NCBI GenBank assembly: GCA_004325065.1
Contig: PITI01000371.1
Span: forward strand, 1 to 13,451
Source: Hamiltosporidium magnivora
Lineage: Eukaryota; Microsporidia; Dubosqiidae
Direction: 5' to 3'
Length of the DNA stretch: 13,451 bases
The notes below the pieces were generated by a model. That model was not told the DNA's origin. It saw only the letters and a list, made by a program, of their open reading frames with translations, and ran no database searches. Every line of letters starts with the position of its first letter. Position 1 is the stretch's first letter. Made by a program: the position numbers and the translations under genes. Positions 9,730-13,451 of the stretch are shown piece by piece.

Positions 9730-10574
9730 ACAGCGGCATTGATAGTTAATGAAATCCATAGAGGAGTAAATAAACAATTTCATCTTAAAAGCAAATTAAG
9801 AAGAGGCAAAATGGGGGCGAACATTAAATAAGATAAATATTTTATCCGGTATTTTGAATATTGTAACTAAAGTAGAAGAACCGACAATTAACATAAATTG
9901 ACATCGAATGTGCATGAAGAAAATGAAATAAATTAAACAACGAGAAGAAAGTATTTAAAAGCATATATTTTATAAATCTTTAGAAATTGACTCAATGAAG
10001 TTCGAAAAAGTATCGAGCTTTGAATATTTGGGAACTCTATTGAATGAAAGCAACAAAAGCGACGAGGAAATCATGGAATAAATGAAATTAGGAAATAAAG
10101 CCTACTTTGTGCTGCAACGCTAAATGTAATTAGCATATCTAAGTAGGAATCCAAAAAAATATATATAGGACAATTATAAACCCTGTTGTAATGTATGAAT
10201 CCGAGACTTTGATCATGACAAAAAGAGATGAGGTACTTTTAGACATTAGGGAAAGAAATATAATTCTCATAATATTTGTCTTAAAAAACGTAAAACAATG
10301 AGCAAAAAATTCGAATTTATCACGGACTTTATGACCTCTATCGTGAATTAAATTTGGTAACTGAAATAGAAAGAGGTAGATAAGATGGTTAGTACATGTA
10401 GTACAAATGCTTCCAGATCGTGAGAAGAACCAAGTCTAAATGTATAAACCCAATGAAAAAAGAACCGAGGCTAGACCACGAAAAAGATGGATGGATGCTG
10501 TATAAAATGAGCTGAGAAGGCTTAGTGTGAGGCAGTGGAAGGAAAAGGTATTAGATAGAGAATTCAGAAGATAA
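9730..10574 (+). pseudogene. LINE reverse transcriptase ORF remnant (C-terminal half)
   Basis: The readable pieces run in order along one strand in changing frames. 9730-9828 (TAALIVNEIHRGVNKQF) corresponds to the segment just after the polymerase YxDD box; the box itself is not recognisable. 9959-10078 carries MKFEKVSSFEYLGTLLNE, the conserved block that follows the palm, and the same frame continues past a TAA (10079-10081) into GNKAYFVLQR, then LSRNP. A frame change at the A-run 10152-10159 leads into IYRTIINPVVMYESET (about 10161-10208). After a TGA at 10299 the frame shifts again (LYDLYRELNLVTEIERGR, to 10380), then to IRWLVHVVQM (from 10380) and ARPRKRWMDAV. Two TAA codons interrupt this last frame before ELRRLSVRQWKEK and the final stop at 10572-10574. 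These blocks match the usual order of arthropod LINE ORFs. In life the enzyme would nick target DNA and reverse-transcribe its RNA; this copy cannot. Confidence 0.75.
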
Positions 10575-10625
10575 TCTTTAAAGTTGATTAGGCTCTATAT
10601 GAGCTGTAGCGTCAGTTAGTATTAA

Positions 10626-12404
10626 TACATTTTATTATAACAGATTTTTAATAAATAATTTAAATACGATAAACAACCTATAAAAATTCAAGAATTAAAA
10701 ACCAAATCTGCAGTCATTTCTATTCTGCATCTAGTTTTACAGAAAGTATATTTGATGGAGCAAAGAGATATTTCTTTCAATTTTTTAAAGGAAAAATTCG
10801 ATTTTTTTGGTATTCATAGGTTCATTCTTTAAAAATAGATCTATTGCTAAGTTTTGTCCAAAATTTAAATTTACATTACGTTTATATAATAAGTTTTTTT
10901 TGTATATTTTTTTAGTAAAGGTTATATCAAACAAAGATTCTATGTTTGATAATATAGCCGAATTTTTTACCTATATTTCGCCTATAACAATTTTTACTCT
11001 CAATGAGTTTAAAATACGCATATAATTTATAATAGAAAATATTCATATAAAAGAAACAGAAAAAAATGCAGAAATTCGAAATTTTTTTCCAAATATGATT
11101 CGATAGCTTAAATATCTCGGTTTCTTTATAATGTATCAGTTAAAATATGATGTATAATGTCATCTTAACAGAACGATTTAAATAAAAGCATCAGAATAAA
11201 ATTTTATCGACACTTTTTTAATTTAATAGCTCAGAGTGCTCAAAAATTGTTTTAGCTTTTATTTCTAAGTAAAAGACACTGTTATTTTTTCCGATTTTTA
11301 GACATCTAAAAATCTTTAATGTAAATCTAATTTTGTATTCGGTACTTCAAATATAGAATAGATTTTGATGTTCAAAACATTAAACTGATCAAATCTGCAT
11401 TTTTTATTGACAATTATTTTGAATAAAAGATTTTTATAATCACTAATATTAATATAGATAAATTTTATTTATAATGAACATTCCGTGTGTTTCTTCACTA
11501 AATATATTATATCATTATTTCAATATCGCCGGTCGGAATTCTTTTGTGTAAATTGTAAAATAATATGACAATAAAATATTTATGTTTGCAAGAATAGTTC
11601 GATTTCCCACCCAATGTATCTAATAAATTGCAGCTAGTTGTCAGATTTAAATATACTGATTTTATTATGTGTTTATTCGTATATCTATTAAGCTCAAAAT
11701 TTCGTTCTTTTTCGCAGAATATCAGCTTAGTAAAACATCAGATAATACTCCTAAAAGTACTCTTTTCGTTCATCTCAATTTTTTTTTCATTTCCATCACT
11801 TTTTAAAGATTGTTTGATTGCTGATAGTAGATATTTTAATTTTAAAATATTATACTGAATAATTATAATCTGTCTATATAAGTTTGCCAACCAGTCTTTT
11901 TTAACAAATTAATAGAAAGAAAACAAATTTTCTTGGTATCTTGAAATTAATCTTACTTTTAATCGAATTTTATATTTTCATCGAGAAAAATATTAAAGAA
12001 GCGGGTTTCGAAGTAAAAATATCTATATTATCTTAGGTTTAGAAAAAAGGTTAAAAAATATTATGCTCAAATGCAGACAGTATAAATAACATGTATATTT
12101 AGCTCCAATGTGTATTTGGTATACCTTTCTTCAAATTAAAACGTTTGTATGTTCTTGCATTAGCAATCAAACCATGGAATCTTCTATTATTTCTTAAATA
12201 TAAAAATATTTCTTGTTGTTTTGCGCATAGAATTTTTCTCTCTTTTCTATGATGTATTTATACAATTTTAGTACAAATAAGTGTAAAGTTTTTACTCAAA
12301 AATTGAAATTTAATTAGAATTTAAATATATTAAATAACATCAAATCGTATTAAATTATATTCATTTAAATTTAAATCGACTCATTAATTTAATTCATATT
12401 AATT
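10626..12404. other. AT-rich intergenic region upstream of the partial gene
   Basis: No gene is supported. Two open stretches (10807-11025 and 11628-11858, plus strand, 72 and 76 codons) begin with TTG, not ATG, and read as Phe/Ile/Lys-rich sequence of the sort AT-rich DNA gives by chance. They could equally be traces of decayed members of the flanking LRR-like family, but I cannot show this. The last 120 bases before the gene at 12405 are almost pure A/T with many TTAA and AATT words, and the promoter presumably lies there. No clear TATA box or other motif can be singled out. Confidence 0.45.
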
Positions 12405-12410
12405 ATGAAT
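12392..12410. repeat. 19-nt palindrome containing the start codon
   Basis: ATTCATA (12392-12398) and TATGAAT (12404-12410) are exact inverted repeats around a 5-nt centre TTAAT. The ATG of the partial gene (12405-12407) lies in the right arm, so an mRNA starting upstream could hide its start codon in a weak AU hairpin. A chance origin is quite possible in this background. Confidence 0.25.
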
Positions 12411-13451
12411 ATTAGAAGCCTTCAACATATGAAATACCATCATTTTTGTAGTTTATTTTTAGAATATATCTCGGAAGGAATTTGTACAGCCCGAACTGTA
12501 ACTTTCTTCTTCAGTAAGACTGATTCCGAATTCACAGGAGAAACATTATTTGTAGAAGAATTAAGATTAAGTAATGAAGAAAAAGAATTGTTTGAAAAAT
12601 TAAGACCATATCGCGCCATAGCTAATAAATTGAAACGAACGACTGATATCCCTATACTAACAACAAATACACAAAATAACAGTATAAGAATAATTTATCC
12701 CGGAAATATTAAATTTAAAATAGTACAAATCGAAAATAAAATAGATTCAAAAAAACTTGCATTTTATGTTGGTCATTTGATAACAAAGGAAGTATTTGAG
12801 TTTTTTATAGAAATTATATGTGACCTAACAGATATAAATTTTTATCTTCCCGATTTTGTATATTGGCAATTGATAAATTGTATTTTAGGCTTGATACCTG
12901 AAACAAACGTTTACTTTCGTAAATTGTTTTCGCGTTTGAATTATTGGGCTTTTACTGGCAAATATTTAAATGGAATTATTCAAAATCAAAATATTCTAGT
13001 TTTTAATAGTTGTATTGCCGTAAGATATTTCTTTATAACAGCCTTAATTTCATATTTGAATTTTATAAATATTTCAGTGACTTTTGATAATTCACGAATT
13101 GTTTTAACATCAATAAATGGCTCCACTCATGATATTTATCCATCCGAAGAGTGTTTAAATCAAGAACTTGTTCTTATATTTGAAGGTAGAAGCTTAAACA
13201 TTTTTTTTGCGAGTATAAATGCCCAGAATAATAAACAACTATATGATTGGATATTCAAAGGAATAAACAATATCAAGACAATAATATTTTCTAATTGTAA
13301 TTTTTCTAATCTGATAAACATTAATGAATCGATAAATTGTTTAATATATAAGGACTTTATGTTTCTAAAACTGAAAAATTGTCTAAACGTTAAGAATTAT
13401 ATTAGTAATATAAATGAATTTCGAATTAATAAATTAAGAAATATGAAATTA
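12405..13451 (+). CDS. LRR-like family protein, 5' part only (runs off window)
   Basis: From ATG 12405 the frame stays open for 349 codons to the last base, and the stop codon lies outside the window. An in-frame TAA at 12390-12392 shows the start cannot lie further upstream without splicing; Met9 (12429) is the next candidate. Such a long open frame at this AT content is very unlikely by chance. I recognise no named protein. Residues 1-110 are mixed and charged. Residues 118-225 are mostly hydrophobic helix-like sequence, including a strongly apolar stretch at about 208-227. From about residue 250 there are strand-plus-turn segments of leucine-rich-repeat type, such as NIKTIIFSNCNF (289-300) and FLKLKNCLNV (320-329). 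Short blocks resemble the protein encoded at 2465-4786: FKGINNIKTIIF against FKEFNNIEMIF, and KLAFY against DLAYFY. I infer a divergent paralog, transcribed in the same direction. No signal peptide is obvious. Confidence 0.8.
   Translation, partial: MNIRSLQHMKYHHFCSLFLEYISEGICTARTVTFFFSKTDSEFTGETLFVEELRLSNEEKELFEKLRPYRAIANKLKRTTDIPILTTNTQNNSIRIIYPGNIKFKIVQIENKIDSKKLAFYVGHLITKEVFEFFIEIICDLTDINFYLPDFVYWQLINCILGLIPETNVYFRKLFSRLNYWAFTGKYLNGIIQNQNILVFNSCIAVRYFFITALISYLNFINISVTFDNSRIVLTSINGSTHDIYPSEECLNQELVLIFEGRSLNIFFASINAQNNKQLYDWIFKGINNIKTIIFSNCNFSNLININESINCLIYKDFMFLKLKNCLNVKNYISNINEFRINKLRNMKL

Larger units (their letters stand above)
8700..10625 (+). mobile_element. Decayed non-LTR retrotransposon (LINE), plus orientation
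   Basis: The left part (about 8700-8900, about 48% G+C at its start) looks like a LINE 5' leader. The right part (9730-10574) encodes recognisable remnants of the C-terminal half of a reverse transcriptase ORF of the kind abundant in arthropod genomes. The element ends in gagctgtagcgtcag (10600-10614), a typical 3'-terminal phrase of such elements, followed by ordinary AT-rich DNA. About 1.9 kb remains, whereas a full element with endonuclease and polymerase domains would normally exceed 3 kb. The middle (8900-9730) yields only weak fragments, so the copy is internally shortened and eroded. No target-site duplication is evident. The clade (RTE-, CR1- or R4/Dong-like) cannot be fixed by eye. 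It is dead: stops, frame changes and no catalytic YxDD motif. Confidence 0.75.

Noticed and set aside
10807..11025. Plus-strand 72-codon open frame
   Set aside because: TTG start and no motif. A vague likeness to the LRR-like family style is explained by composition.
11628..11858. Plus-strand 76-codon hydrophobic open frame
   Set aside because: TTG start. The Phe/Ile/Ser-rich sequence reflects T-rich DNA.

Overview
The window is very AT-rich. Typical stretches have roughly 15-25% G+C, and it holds two long intronless reading frames rich in Lys, Asn, Ile, Phe and Leu. Both frames look like divergent members of a leucine-rich-repeat-like protein family. Most of the remaining DNA has no gene, and part of it is decayed transposon sequence. 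My best guess is a large, transposon-loaded microsporidian genome of an arthropod parasite (the style of Hamiltosporidium, Edhazardia or Dictyocoela). This rests on composition, intronless genes and protein style. No rRNA, tRNA or housekeeping gene is present to prove it, and another AT-rich eukaryote is not excluded.

Layout. 1-1065: AT-rich DNA with no gene. 1066-1700: an island reaching about 50% G+C, probably an old mobile-element relic of unknown class. 1701-2464: AT-rich upstream region with an unusual inverted-repeat structure at 2105-2231. 2465-4786: an intact plus-strand gene for a protein of up to 773 residues. 4787-6954: AT-rich DNA without a convincing gene, including a 61-nt tract almost free of A. 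6955-7165: a second GC-rich island resembling LINE end sequences. 7166-8699: AT-rich, nothing clear. 8700-10625: a decayed non-LTR retrotransposon (LINE) in plus orientation. Its 5' leader-like part and the C-terminal half of its reverse transcriptase ORF are still readable, in several frames and with stops. 10626-12404: AT-rich, no gene supported. 12405-13451: the first 349 codons of a second LRR-like gene that runs off the right edge.

How it fits together. Two divergent paralogs in the same orientation are separated by about 7.6 kb of non-coding DNA seeded with retroelement relics. Only about a quarter of the window is coding. There is no operon or pathway to reconstruct. The story is a species-restricted gene family embedded in retroelement debris whose G+C content contrasts sharply with its surroundings.
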